Below are positions 52,492-61,524 of a DNA stretch of 64,000 nucleotides, one piece after another. Origin of the DNA: Sphingomonas sp. BK580. GTDB taxonomy: Bacteria; Pseudomonadota; Alphaproteobacteria; Sphingomonadales; Sphingomonadaceae. The notes below the pieces were generated by a model. That model saw nothing but the letters and a program-made list of their open reading frames with translations. It had not been told where the DNA came from and searched no databases. The DNA is taken from assembly GCF_014194975.1 (NCBI RefSeq), contig NZ_JACIAY010000004.1, positions 1-64,000 of the forward strand. Direction: 5' to 3'. Every line of letters starts with the position of its first letter. Positions within the stretch are counted from its first letter, which is position 1. The position numbers and the translations under genes were made by a program.

Positions 52492-53882
52492 GCGGCGCGC
52501 AGCGGCTGTCGCCCGCCACCGTCGATCGGCTTCCCGCGGGCGTCGAGCGGCCCGACTACGATCGCGCGGCGCAGCAGACCGGGATCGTCCATCTCGGGCT
52601 CGGTGCCTTCCACCGCGCGCATCAGGCGGTGTACACCGACGCGGCGATGTCGGCGGGCGACCGCGACTTCGCGATCACCGGCGTGTCGCTGCGCTCGCCC
52701 GCGGTGGCCGAGGCGCTGCTGCCGCAGGACGGACTCTACACCGTGACGCAGCGCTCCGCCGCGGGCGAGCGGATCGCGCTGGTCGGCGCGCTGCGCGCGA
52801 TGCTGGTGGCGCCGCGCGAGGGCGAGCGGCTGCGCGCGGCGCTCGCCGCGCCGACCACCTCGATCGTCACGCTGACCGTCACCGAGAAAGGCTACCACCG
52901 CGGCCCCGACGGCGCGCTCGACGTCGCCTCGGTCGAGGCGGCGGGGGGCACGATCTACCATCATCTGGCGCGCGCGCTCGCGGATCGCCGCGCCGCCGGC
53001 GCCGGCGGCCTCACGCTGGTGAGCTGCGACAATCTCGCGCACAACGGCGCCGCGCTCGCGGCCTCGCTCGGCGCCTGGCTCGATCGCACCGACGCGGGCC
53101 TGCGCGGCTGGTTCGAGGCGGAATGCGCCTGTCCGTCGACGATGGTCGACCGCATCGTCCCCGCCGCGCGCGATGCCGACCTGGAGCGCACCGCCGCCGC
53201 GATCGGCCTGTACGACGCCGCCGCGGTGACCACCGAGCCCTTCATGCAATGGGTGATCGAGGACCGATTCGCGACGCGCCGCCCGCGCTGGGAAGTAGCC
53301 GGCGCGCAGCTGGTCGCCGACGTCGCACCCTATGAGTTCGCCAAGCTGCGCATGCTCAACGGCGCGCACTCCGCGCTCGCTTATCTCGGGCTGGAGCGCG
53401 GGCATCAGTTCGTCCATCAGGCGGTCGCTGACCCGGCGGTTCGCGCGACGGTCGAGCCGCTCATGCGCGACGAGGCCGCCGCCAGCCTCACCCCGGCGCC
53501 CGAGCAGGACCTCGACGCCTACGCCGACGCGCTGTTCGCCCGGTTCGCCAACCCGGCGCTGCCGCACGCGCTGATCCAGATCGCGATGGACGGCTCGCAG
53601 AAGATCCCGCAGCGCTGGCTCGCGACCCTGCGCGCCAGTGCCACGAGGGACCGACGCTGCCCCGCGACACTGACCGCGCTGGCGGCGTGGCTGCGGCATG
53701 TCCGCGGCGACGGCGCGCCGGTCAACGATCCGATGGCGGAGCAGTTGGCGGCGCTGTGGCGCGAGGTCGGCGCGGATGGGATCGTCGCCGCGCTGTTCGG
53801 CGAGCGCGGGCTGTTCGCCGATCACTGGCACGCCGACGCGGAAGACCGCGCGGCACTCGACGCGAGACTGCGCGAAGGTTGA
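52488..53882 (+). CDS. uxuB: Mannitol dehydrogenase family protein, fructuronate reductase
   Basis: A 464-residue polyol dehydrogenase-fold enzyme reducing D-fructuronate to D-mannonate with NADH. Features are the N-terminal IVHLGLGAFHRAHQAVYTD dinucleotide segment, VTEKGYH, LVSCDNLAHNG, PSTMVDRIVP, EPFMQWVIED and the catalytic-type KLRMLNGAHSALAYLG with Lys and His. GTG 52488 lies in a GTGA overlap with the uxaC stop; the long frame upstream of it is only a shadow of uxaC. Context within the glucuronate operon favours fructuronate over mannitol or tagaturonate. Confidence 0.92.
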   Translation: MSGAQRLSPATVDRLPAGVERPDYDRAAQQTGIVHLGLGAFHRAHQAVYTDAAMSAGDRDFAITGVSLRSPAVAEALLPQDGLYTVTQRSAAGERIALVGALRAMLVAPREGERLRAALAAPTTSIVTLTVTEKGYHRGPDGALDVASVEAAGGTIYHHLARALADRRAAGAGGLTLVSCDNLAHNGAALAASLGAWLDRTDAGLRGWFEAECACPSTMVDRIVPAARDADLERTAAAIGLYDAAAVTTEPFMQWVIEDRFATRRPRWEVAGAQLVADVAPYEFAKLRMLNGAHSALAYLGLERGHQFVHQAVADPAVRATVEPLMRDEAAASLTPAPEQDLDAYADALFARFANPALPHALIQIAMDGSQKIPQRWLATLRASATRDRRCPATLTALAAWLRHVRGDGAPVNDPMAEQLAALWREVGADGIVAALFGERGLFADHWHADAEDRAALDARLREG

Positions 53883-53919
53883 AACGAGAGGGCGGCTCGT
53901 GCCGCCGCGGGAGGGTCGA

Positions 53920-55212
53920 GTGAGGGCAGCAGCTGAGGTGAGTCCGCCGGCAGTGGCGCCGCGCGGGCGGGTGCGTTGGGTGATCTGCGCGCTGCTGTTC
54001 TTCGCCACGACGATCAATTACATCGACCGCCAGATCATCGGCATCCTGAAGCCGACGCTGCAGTCCGAGCTCGGCTGGACCGAGGTCGATTACGGCATGA
54101 TCGTCTCCTGGTTCCAGGCGGCCTATGCGATCGGGCTGCTCGCGTCCGGCGTGATCATCGATCGGGTCGGCTCGAAGATCGGCTACGCCGCTGCGATCAC
54201 GGTGTGGAGCCTCGCCGCCTTGGGCCACGCGCTGGTGCGTAGTCCGGGCGGGTTCGCGCTCGCGCGGTTCGCGCTCGGGCTGGGCGAATCCGCCAACTTT
54301 CCCGCCGCGATCAAGTCGGTCGCCGAGTGGTTCCCGAAGAGAGAGCGCGCGCTCGCCGCGGGCATCCTCAACGCCGGCGCCAACGTCGGCGCGATCGCGA
54401 CGCCGATCGTCGTGCCGGTCATCGCGCTCAGCTATGGCTGGCAGGCGGCCTTCATCATCACGGGGCTGCTGGGTTTCGCCTGGCTGGCGGCGTGGCTCGC
54501 TTTCTATCGCGCGCCGGCGCAGCACCCGCGCGTCTCGTCCGCGGAACTGGCCTATATCATCTCCGATCAGCACGCCGACGAGCGCAATGCCGCGGCGCCG
54601 CGCCCGTCCTGGGCGGCGCTGTTCCGTCACCGCGGCACCTGGGCCTTCGTCGTCGCCAAGTTCATGACCGACCCGGTCTGGTACCTGTTCCTGTTCTGGC
54701 TGCCCGATTTCTTCGCCAAGCGCCACGGGCTCGACCTCAAGACCTTCGGCCCGCCGCTGATCGCGGTCTACCTGCTCGCCGACGTCGGCAGCATCGGCGG
54801 CGGCTGGCTCTCGTCCTGGCTGATCAAGCGCGGCTATAGCGTCAACGCCGGGCGCAAGCTGGCGCTGCTGGCGAGCGCGATCCTGGTGCTGCCGATCTTC
54901 TTCGCCACCACCGTGTCCAGCCTGTGGGCGGCGGTGGCGATCATCGGTGTGGCGGCGGCGGCGCACCAGGGCTGGTCGAGCAACCTCTACACGATGGTGT
55001 CGGACACCTTCTCGTCGCGCTCGGTCGCCTCGGTGATGGGGATCGGCGGCGCGGCCGGCGCGGTGGGTGGCATGATCATGGCGCGCTACGTCGGCGAGGT
55101 GCTGGAGCGGGCGGGGAGCTACCTGCCGGTGTTCGTCTGGGCGGGCAGCGCCTACCTGCTGGCGCTGCTGCTGGTCCACCTGCTGGTGCCGCGGCTGGAG
55201 GTCAGGGAGTAG
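53920..55212 (+). CDS. MFS transporter, hexuronate (ExuT-like) family
   Basis: A 430-residue inner-membrane permease of the anion:cation symporter group of the major facilitator superfamily, with about 12 helices. The start of the core, TTINYIDRQIIGILKPTLQ, and GLGESANFPAAIKSVAEWFPKRERA are typical of hexuronate transporters. A late GWSSNLYTMVSDTF also fits. GTG 53920 has GGGAGGG five bases upstream; the longer frame overlapping uxuB was rejected. It closes the glucuronate operon, 37 bases after uxuB. A type B repeat follows. Confidence 0.9.
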   Translation: MRAAAEVSPPAVAPRGRVRWVICALLFFATTINYIDRQIIGILKPTLQSELGWTEVDYGMIVSWFQAAYAIGLLASGVIIDRVGSKIGYAAAITVWSLAALGHALVRSPGGFALARFALGLGESANFPAAIKSVAEWFPKRERALAAGILNAGANVGAIATPIVVPVIALSYGWQAAFIITGLLGFAWLAAWLAFYRAPAQHPRVSSAELAYIISDQHADERNAAAPRPSWAALFRHRGTWAFVVAKFMTDPVWYLFLFWLPDFFAKRHGLDLKTFGPPLIAVYLLADVGSIGGGWLSSWLIKRGYSVNAGRKLALLASAILVLPIFFATTVSSLWAAVAIIGVAAAAHQGWSSNLYTMVSDTFSSRSVASVMGIGGAAGAVGGMIMARYVGEVLERAGSYLPVFVWAGSAYLLALLLVHLLVPRLEVRE

Positions 55213-55248
55213 GCGCTCGCCGCCCGCTGTCCGGCCTCCATTACTGGC

Positions 55249-55343
55249 CACATCCTGAACTCGTTTCGGGATCCACTGTCCCGCCAGCGCGCCACGCCTC
55301 GGATGCGCGACGAGCTGGATCCTGGAACGGATCCAGGATGGCG
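55249..55343. repeat. REP-like palindromic element, type B
   Basis: CATCCTGAACTCGTTTCGGGATCCACTG and GCTGGATCCTGGAACGGATCCAGGATGG form inverted ends. It lies in the convergent gap between the hexuronate transporter and the acylase. Confidence 0.75.
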
Positions 55344-55378
55344 GCGGGAAGCGGCGTGAGGACGCGGGGCGCGGCCCC

Positions 55379-57652
55379 TCACTCCCCCGGCCGATAGCGG
55401 CGCTCGACATGGCCGGCGAGCTCGTCGGGGTAGAAGTAGATCGGCCGCAGCGCTCCGCTCGCGTACCGCTCCACCTGGTCGGCGAAGTGACGCGACGCCG
55501 GGTCGCCGCTCTGCCCGCCCGCCATCACCGCCGCCGCGCGCACCCGCGGCCCGAACGCGACCACCGCCACGAAGCTGTTGCCGCTGGTCCCGTAGTAGCG
55601 CCGCGTCTTCGGCCAGCTCTTCGCGCCGAACGAGGCGAGGCTGCCCCACTGCGCCGAGGTGAAGGGCACCGGCACGGAGGCGCGCGCGTCGTCGAAGTGC
55701 GGCACGATCGAGTCGTCGAGCCGTTGGAAGCGGTTGATCTGCCCCCAGGCTGTGCGCCACGTGCCGAAGTCGCGCGTGAGCCGCGCCACCGCCGCCTCCA
55801 GCGCGGCGAGCTTGGCCGCCGGAGTGACTCGCGTCGCGATATAGTCGGGGACGTTGAGTCGCTCGGCCTGCGCGACGTCGCCCACGTCGCGCCACAGCTG
55901 GTCACCCCAGAACACCGCGAGGCTGGTCGCGACCGACCCCGCCGCCCAGCGATGGTCCCAGCGCGCCAGCTCGGCGACGGGCGCGGCCAGTGCCGCGCGC
56001 CGCGGATCGGTCGCCGGCAGCGCCCGCCATGCCGCCGCCAGCGGCGGTAGCAGCCGCGCGAACGCGGGCAGGTAGGAGTCGTAGGCCGCGGCGCGCAGCG
56101 TCTCGGGCGTCCAGCCGCTCTTGCCCTCGAGCAGCAGGTCGGCGTGCTCGCCGCGCGCGTTGCCGCCGGTCTGGTCCATGTAGCGCGGATAGTCGGCCGC
56201 GCGCGGGCTGTCGGCGCCCGCCGCGCTCCACGGCCAGTCGTTGGTGTTGTGGACCCACCCGGTGCGCGGGCGGAGAACACTCGGCAGCGTGGCGAGCGCG
56301 TGCAGGCCGTGCCAGTCGGTCCGCGGGTCGCTGCCGTCGACCGGGCGGGTGTAATCGAAACGGTCGTCGCGGCGCGGCATGAACTGCGGCATCAGGAAGG
56401 CGATCTCGCCCTTGTCGTCGGCGAAGATCGTGTCGTTCGAGGAGTTGGCCTTGCGCTCGGCGACCTGAAGGTAGGCGGCGAGGTCGGTGGCGCGGGTGCG
56501 CAGCCAGCTCTGCTCGAGCGCGGGGCGCGGTCGCCACATCAGCGCGGTCGCGATCCAGCGACCGTCGCGCGCCGCGGTGATCGGGCCGTGATGCGTCCGC
56601 CACGTCGTGAAGCGCCGCTCCGCCATCGTCCCGTCCGCGCGACGGTAGCGCAGCGTGACCGGTCGCGCCGTGACCGGTCGCCGGGCCGTGCCATAGCGGT
56701 ACGCCCAGCCGGCGCCGCGGCGCTCCACCCGCTCCGCGAACTCGTCGACGTTGTCCACGGTCGACGAGGTGTGCATCCAGCCGGCGTGCGCGTTGAAGCC
56801 CTGGTAGACGAAGAACTGGCCCCAGGTGCTCGCACCATAGACATCCAGCCCGGTGTCGCTGCTCAGCTGCGCCTCGGAGCGGAAGTAGAAGCTGGTGTGC
56901 GGGTTGATCAGCAGCAGGGCGTGGCCGTCGCGGGTGAGCCGCGGCGCGATCGCGATGCCGTTCGAGCCCGACGGCTCGCGCGGTACCACGCCGCGCTCCT
57001 CCGGCGTGGGCGGGGTCGGGCGATCGTAGAAGCTGCGCAGGGCACTCAGCGGGATACGCTCGACGTCGCCGCCGATGCTGCCCTCGGTGAAGCTCAGCAC
57101 CATCCACGGCTCGTAGCGGGTGAGCACGCGCGGCCGCACCGCGGGATGGGTGGCGAGATAGAAGTTGAGCCCGTCCGCCCAGGCCTGGGCCAACGCGCGC
57201 AGCCACGGCGGGCAGGCGGCATAGTCCGCGCGCAGCTCGGCCTCGTCGACGAACAGCCGCTGGCGCAGGTCGGCCCAGAGCGCGGACTCGCCCTCGGCCT
57301 CGGCGGTGCGGCCGAGCGCGGTGAGATAATTGGCTTCGACGCGCGTGAGATCGTCCTCGGCCTGGGCGTAGCTCAGCGCGAACACCGCGTCGGCGTCGCT
57401 GCGGCCATGGACGTGCGGGATGCCCCAGTCGTCGCGCGTGATCGTCGCCGCACCGGCATGGCGGCGCCAGCGCGCGGCGTCGGGCCCGGCGGCATCGGCC
57501 GGCGCGACGAGCGCGAGCAGCGCGACGAACGCGGCGAACCGCGGGAGGGGCGATCGGCAGGGCCGGGGAGGGAGAGCGCTCACCGGCCCGAGGATAGCCG
57601 CGTCGCCGGCGCTGGCAACGCCGCGATCGCAGGTGCCCATCGCCATCATCAT
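55379..57652 (-). CDS. Penicillin acylase-family N-terminal nucleophile hydrolase
   Basis: A 757-residue precursor of the Ntn-hydrolase acylase family. These are cut autocatalytically into alpha and beta chains and hydrolyse beta-lactam, acyl-homoserine-lactone or other N-acyl amides in the periplasm. A signal-like segment (FAAFVALLALVAPADAA) begins near residue 39. The alpha chain includes ITRDDWGIPHVHGRSDADAVF. The nucleophile is Ser230 in REPSGSNGIAIAP, the new beta-chain N-terminus; a beta-chain segment reads INPHTSFYFRSEAQ. ATG 57652 has GAGGAAG upstream; in-frame ATGs lie 6 and 12 bases on. The natural substrate, including AHL signals, is a guess. Confidence 0.85.
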   Translation of the reverse strand: MMMAMGTCDRGVASAGDAAILGPVSALPPRPCRSPLPRFAAFVALLALVAPADAAGPDAARWRRHAGAATITRDDWGIPHVHGRSDADAVFALSYAQAEDDLTRVEANYLTALGRTAEAEGESALWADLRQRLFVDEAELRADYAACPPWLRALAQAWADGLNFYLATHPAVRPRVLTRYEPWMVLSFTEGSIGGDVERIPLSALRSFYDRPTPPTPEERGVVPREPSGSNGIAIAPRLTRDGHALLLINPHTSFYFRSEAQLSSDTGLDVYGASTWGQFFVYQGFNAHAGWMHTSSTVDNVDEFAERVERRGAGWAYRYGTARRPVTARPVTLRYRRADGTMAERRFTTWRTHHGPITAARDGRWIATALMWRPRPALEQSWLRTRATDLAAYLQVAERKANSSNDTIFADDKGEIAFLMPQFMPRRDDRFDYTRPVDGSDPRTDWHGLHALATLPSVLRPRTGWVHNTNDWPWSAAGADSPRAADYPRYMDQTGGNARGEHADLLLEGKSGWTPETLRAAAYDSYLPAFARLLPPLAAAWRALPATDPRRAALAAPVAELARWDHRWAAGSVATSLAVFWGDQLWRDVGDVAQAERLNVPDYIATRVTPAAKLAALEAAVARLTRDFGTWRTAWGQINRFQRLDDSIVPHFDDARASVPVPFTSAQWGSLASFGAKSWPKTRRYYGTSGNSFVAVVAFGPRVRAAAVMAGGQSGDPASRHFADQVERYASGALRPIYFYPDELAGHVERRYRPGE

Positions 57653-57756
57653 CGCTGGTTCTTCCTCGGATAAGTCAGTAGCCTAGAAAGAAGCGGGTGC
57701 GATCGGGCGCGCCCGTGCGAGACAGGGGGCCGAGCGCGCGTGGGGAGGATCGACGC

Positions 57757-59712
57757 ATGAGGCGCTCGCTCGCTCTACTCGTGCTCGCGGGCGTGATCCC
57801 GATCGTGGCGCTGGGGGGCACCTTCGGCGCGCTGACGCTGCGCAGCGAGCGCGAGGCGGTCGCGGCGCGCGGCCGCACCGACGCCAACCTCGCCGCCGCG
57901 TTGGTGTCGCAGACGCTGCGCAGCAACCTCGCCGCGGTCGAGATGGTGGCGCAATCGCCCGCGCTCGACGGCGGCGCGCCGGATGTGGCGCGGTTCGCGA
58001 CATTGGCGCACCGCATCTTGGCGAACCAGCGCGACTGGCACGCGATCGCGCTGACCGACGCGACCGGGCGCGTGCTGTTCAGCACCCTGCGCGCCGATGG
58101 CGCGGCGTCACCGCTCGACGCCTTCGACGCCGCGGCGCTGCGGCGGCTGCGCGACCAGGGCGAACCGCAGGTCGGCACCTTCTTCACCGCCCCCGACGGC
58201 GTGCGAGCCTTCCCGGTCGCCGCGCCGGTCGGCCGGGCCGGGCACGTGCGCTACGTCGTGGCGGCGCTGGTACCCGCGGCGCGGCTCGAGCGGCTGCTCC
58301 GCGTCGAGCCGCTCGCGCCGGGCTGGACCGCCTCGGTCATCACCGCCGCCGGCCCCGCGCTGCTGGTGCCGCGCGGCGCCGCGCCGCTCATCCACATCGA
58401 CCCGCGCCCGGTCGAGCTGTGGATGCCGGTGAGCGGCGCACGCTGGTCGATCCGCATCACCGCGCCGGCGCAGGCGTTCCTCGTCCCGGTCCGGCGTGCC
58501 GTGCTGCTGCTGCTCGCCGCGGCGGCGCTGTGCATCCTGCTGCTGGGGCTGCTCGCGCGGCTGCTCGCGGTCGAGCTGCGCCAGCAGCGCAGTCGCGACG
58601 CCTCCGAGCTGCAGCGCCAGCGCATGGAGACGCTCGGCCGGCTGACCGGCGGCGTCGCGCACGACTTCAACAACCTGCTAACGCCGATCATGATCAGCCT
58701 GGAGCAGCTGCGGCGCCACGCCGCCGACGCCGCGTCGACGCGCCACGTCGACGTCGCCATGGCCGGCGCCGAGCGCGCGCGCCTGCTGGTCAGCCGGCTG
58801 CTCGCTTTCTCGCGCCAGCAGCAGCTGTCGCCCGAGCCGGTCGAGCTCGCCGCGCTGGTCGACGGGCTCATGGACCTGATCGAGAAATCGCTGCCTTCCG
58901 CCATCACGATGACGGTCGCGGTCGCGCCCGAGCGCTGCGCCGCCGAGGCCGATCGCGGGCAGCTCGAACTCGCCATCCTCAACCTCGTGATCAACGCGCG
59001 CGACGCCATGCCCGACGGCGGCGAGCTGCGCCTCTCCGTCGCGCGCGCGGAGCCGCGCCACACCGCGGGCCTGGCCGCGGGTGACTATGTCGCGATCACC
59101 GTCTCCGATACGGGCAGCGGCATGGACGCGGCGACGATCGCGCGCGCGATCGATCCCTTCTTCACCACCAAGCCGATCGGCAAGGGCACCGGCCTGGGCC
59201 TGTCGATGGTCGACGGCTTCGCCTCGCAGTCGGGCGGCGCCTTCGTGCTCGAGAGCGCGCCGGGCCGCGGGACGAGCGCGCGCATCCTGCTGCCGTGCAG
59301 CGCGCGCGCGCCGGTCACGCCGCCGACCGCCGCCGCGGTGACGCAAGAAGGTACGCTGACGATCCTGCTGGTCGACGACGACCACCGCGTGCGCCGCGCC
59401 AGCGCCGAGGTGCTCGCCGAGGCCGGTCACGCGGTGCTCGAGGCGGCGGACGTGGACGCGGCGTTGGCGCTGCTGGCCACGCGCGGGGCGGTCGACGTGG
59501 TCGTGACCGACTATATCATGCCCGGTCGCTCGGGTGCCGAGCTGGTCGAGCAGGTGCGCGCCGAATGGCCGCGCGCGGCGGTGCTGATGGTGACCGGTCA
59601 CGTCGAGGACGATGGCGCGCTGCCCGATGGCGTCGAGCTGCTGCGCAAGCCCTATCGCGGCGCCACGCTGCTGGCGGCGGTGGAGCAGGCGGCGCAGCAG
59701 CGCGGCAGGTGA
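57757..59712 (+). CDS. Hybrid sensor histidine kinase with C-terminal receiver
   Basis: A 651-residue membrane kinase. TM helices at about residues 5-25 and 245-268 frame a Cache-like periplasmic sensor. A short linker leads to His302 in GGVAHDFNNLLTPIM, the phosphoacceptor of the NtrB/FixL-like HisKA group. The ATPase motifs are NLVINARDAMPDGG, VSDTGSGMD and GKGTGLGLSMVDGF. The receiver follows (about 535-645), with Asp585 in VVVTDYIMPGRSG and the Lys in LLRKPYR. GGGGAGG is eight bases before ATG 57757. It diverges from the acylase gene. There is no partner regulator nearby. Confidence 0.9.
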   Translation: MRRSLALLVLAGVIPIVALGGTFGALTLRSEREAVAARGRTDANLAAALVSQTLRSNLAAVEMVAQSPALDGGAPDVARFATLAHRILANQRDWHAIALTDATGRVLFSTLRADGAASPLDAFDAAALRRLRDQGEPQVGTFFTAPDGVRAFPVAAPVGRAGHVRYVVAALVPAARLERLLRVEPLAPGWTASVITAAGPALLVPRGAAPLIHIDPRPVELWMPVSGARWSIRITAPAQAFLVPVRRAVLLLLAAAALCILLLGLLARLLAVELRQQRSRDASELQRQRMETLGRLTGGVAHDFNNLLTPIMISLEQLRRHAADAASTRHVDVAMAGAERARLLVSRLLAFSRQQQLSPEPVELAALVDGLMDLIEKSLPSAITMTVAVAPERCAAEADRGQLELAILNLVINARDAMPDGGELRLSVARAEPRHTAGLAAGDYVAITVSDTGSGMDAATIARAIDPFFTTKPIGKGTGLGLSMVDGFASQSGGAFVLESAPGRGTSARILLPCSARAPVTPPTAAAVTQEGTLTILLVDDDHRVRRASAEVLAEAGHAVLEAADVDAALALLATRGAVDVVVTDYIMPGRSGAELVEQVRAEWPRAAVLMVTGHVEDDGALPDGVELLRKPYRGATLLAAVEQAAQQRGR

Positions 59713-59900
59713 GGGGCGCCGCGGCGGGTGACTTATCTCCGTGCCGATGCGCCCGGATCCAGCGCTGGCGCGTTGATGGGTCGAGCGGACGCGAACGACA
59801 GTCACGACGATGGGCCAGCGTGTGTTCGCTGCCGGTGGTCGCGGCCGACGCATCCGCCCCGGCACGGGGCTTCTCCCGCACCGGCGAGGAGGAGCCGATC

Positions 59901-60080
59901 ATGCGCGACAGCGAGACCTTCACCGCCAATGCCGCGCGCTGCCGCGAGGAAGCGGACGCGGCGACGCTCGACAACGTGCGCGACCGCTGCCTGCGTGCCG
60001 AGGCCGCCTGGGTCGCGATGGCGTCGCGCAGCCGCCGCTCGGAGAGAGCGCGCGACGAGCGGGTCGCGACCGTCGCCTAG
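59901..60080 (+). CDS. Small conserved-looking protein, 59 residues
   Basis: A short, charged, helical protein (core: AARCREEADAATLDNVRDRC, followed by LRAEAAWVAMASR). It resembles small alphaproteobacterial hypotheticals with the same EEAxxATLxNVRDRxLRAEAAW pattern. Two cysteines lie about 15 residues apart. An excellent GAGGAGG site precedes ATG 59901. Function unknown. It is convergent with the emfourin-like gene, only nine bases from its end. Confidence 0.7.
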   Translation: MRDSETFTANAARCREEADAATLDNVRDRCLRAEAAWVAMASRSRRSERARDERVATVA

Positions 60081-60089
60081 GCGGCGCGA

Positions 60090-60425
60090 TCAGGCGCCGC
60101 CGCGCTCGCGCGTGAGACGACGCACCGTCGAGACGAGCTCGGCGAGCTTCGGGTCGCGGATCGGCTCCGCCACCCGCAACTCGCGGCTGCGCCCGTCGAT
60201 CGTCAGCCCGATCGTATAGGTGCGCGCGTCCGGGCGCGGTGCGGCGGGTTGGGGCGTGCAGTCGAAGAAGGCAGCCTCGTCGGCGAGCCGCGCCAACGCG
60301 GCGCGCTCGTCACCGGGCAGCCGCTCGAGCGGCACGCACGAGTCGGTGGCGCGGCCCGGTAGATGCGCGAAGCCGCCCTCCACCCGCATCCGCGCCTCGC
60401 CGCCGCACCCCGACCCGTCCGCCAT
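60090..60425 (-). CDS. Emfourin-like protealysin inhibitor
   Basis: A 111-residue protein that fits the emfourin (M4in) group, inhibitors encoded with protealysin-type proteases. Segments are RVEGGFAHLPG, LERLPGDERAALARLADEAAFFD and YTIGLTIDGRSRELRVAEP, with a C-terminal helix. Its ATG overlaps the stop of the M4 protease gene by one base (TGATG), so the two are translated together, as in known protealysin operons. Identification rests on context plus size and overall pattern, since this family is poorly conserved. Confidence 0.75.
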   Translation of the reverse strand: MADGSGCGGEARMRVEGGFAHLPGRATDSCVPLERLPGDERAALARLADEAAFFDCTPQPAAPRPDARTYTIGLTIDGRSRELRVAEPIRDPKLAELVSTVRRLTRERGGA

Positions 60426-61504
60426 CAGCTCACCCCGACATCGCTCCACGCCGTACCGACCGCGCTCGCCTCGGCACTGCCCGCGCCGTACAATCGCCCG
60501 GCCACGTCCACCGTCACCCGCGCGAACGCGGCGAAGTCGGTGTTGGCCCTGACATTGGGGTCGAGCAGCGCATTATACCAGATCGTGCCGGCGCGGTCCC
60601 AGGCATTGCCGCCGATCGCCGACGCGGCGAGGTAGAAGGCACGGTTGGGGATGCCCGAGTTGATGTGGACTCCGCCATTGTCCTGGTTGGTGCGGACGAA
60701 GTCGTCCATGTGCGCGGGCTGAGGATCCTTGCCGAGCACGGGATCGTCGTAGGCCGTGCCCGGCGCCTTCATCGAGCGCAGCGCGCTGCCCTTCACCTTG
60801 GGCGTGAACAGCCCCTCGCCGATCAGCCAGTCGGCCGCGGCCGCGTCCTGGCCGAGCGCCTTCTGCTTGACCAGCGAGCCGAACACGTCCGAGATGCTCT
60901 CGTTGAGCGCGCCCGACTGGTTGAAATAGGCGAGCCCCGCCTCCTTCTCGGTGACGCCGTGGGTCAACTCGTGGCCGATCACGTCGAGCGCGAGCGTGAA
61001 GCGGTTGAACAGCTCCCCGTCGCCGTCGCCGAACACCATCTGCGTGCCGTCCCAGAAGGCGTTGTCATAGTCCTGGTCATAGTGGACGGTGGCGTCGAGC
61101 GGCAGGCCGGCGTCGTCGATCGAGTTGCGCTGATAGGCCTCCCAATAGAGCGCGAAGGTGGCGCCGAGCCCGTCATAGGCCTCGTCCGCGGCGGGGTCGC
61201 CGGTGGGCGCGTCGCCCTCGCGGCGAACGACGGTGGCGCCGGGTGCCTCGGGCCTGTGCTGGGCGTCCCGGATCGTGCGGAGCGGGCTGGGGGTGAGGAT
61301 GTTGCCGGCAGCGCTGCGCAGCCGCGCGACGCTGCCCAGCACCGGCCCCGCGGTGGTGGCGCGGACGATGCGGATCGAGGGATCGACCAGCAGCGCGCGG
61401 ATCGCCGTGCCGCGCAGTTCGGGCGGACCGTGCTCGGCGATGCGCGAGAGGATGTAGGGGGGAAGGATGCAGTGGAGCGAGTGGCGGTGGGTGAGCGTGC
61501 ACAT
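60425..61504 (-). CDS. M4-family metalloprotease, protealysin type
   Basis: A 359-residue thermolysin-family protease. The zinc site is His178-Glu-Leu-Thr-His182 (VIGHELTHGV), with the third ligand Glu in LNESISDVFG and the transition-state His in GGVHINSGIPNRAFY. The short propeptide (HRHSLHCILPPYILSRIAEHG) is the protealysin type, and there is no signal peptide. Such enzymes stay largely intracellular and are linked to bacterial invasion in Serratia. AAGGAG precedes ATG 61504. It is the third gene of a four-gene leftward operon and overlaps its likely inhibitor. Confidence 0.92.
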   Translation of the reverse strand: MCTLTHRHSLHCILPPYILSRIAEHGPPELRGTAIRALLVDPSIRIVRATTAGPVLGSVARLRSAAGNILTPSPLRTIRDAQHRPEAPGATVVRREGDAPTGDPAADEAYDGLGATFALYWEAYQRNSIDDAGLPLDATVHYDQDYDNAFWDGTQMVFGDGDGELFNRFTLALDVIGHELTHGVTEKEAGLAYFNQSGALNESISDVFGSLVKQKALGQDAAAADWLIGEGLFTPKVKGSALRSMKAPGTAYDDPVLGKDPQPAHMDDFVRTNQDNGGVHINSGIPNRAFYLAASAIGGNAWDRAGTIWYNALLDPNVRANTDFAAFARVTVDVAGRLYGAGSAEASAVGTAWSDVGVS

Positions 61505-61524
61505 CGGCGTCTCTCCTTGGCAGA

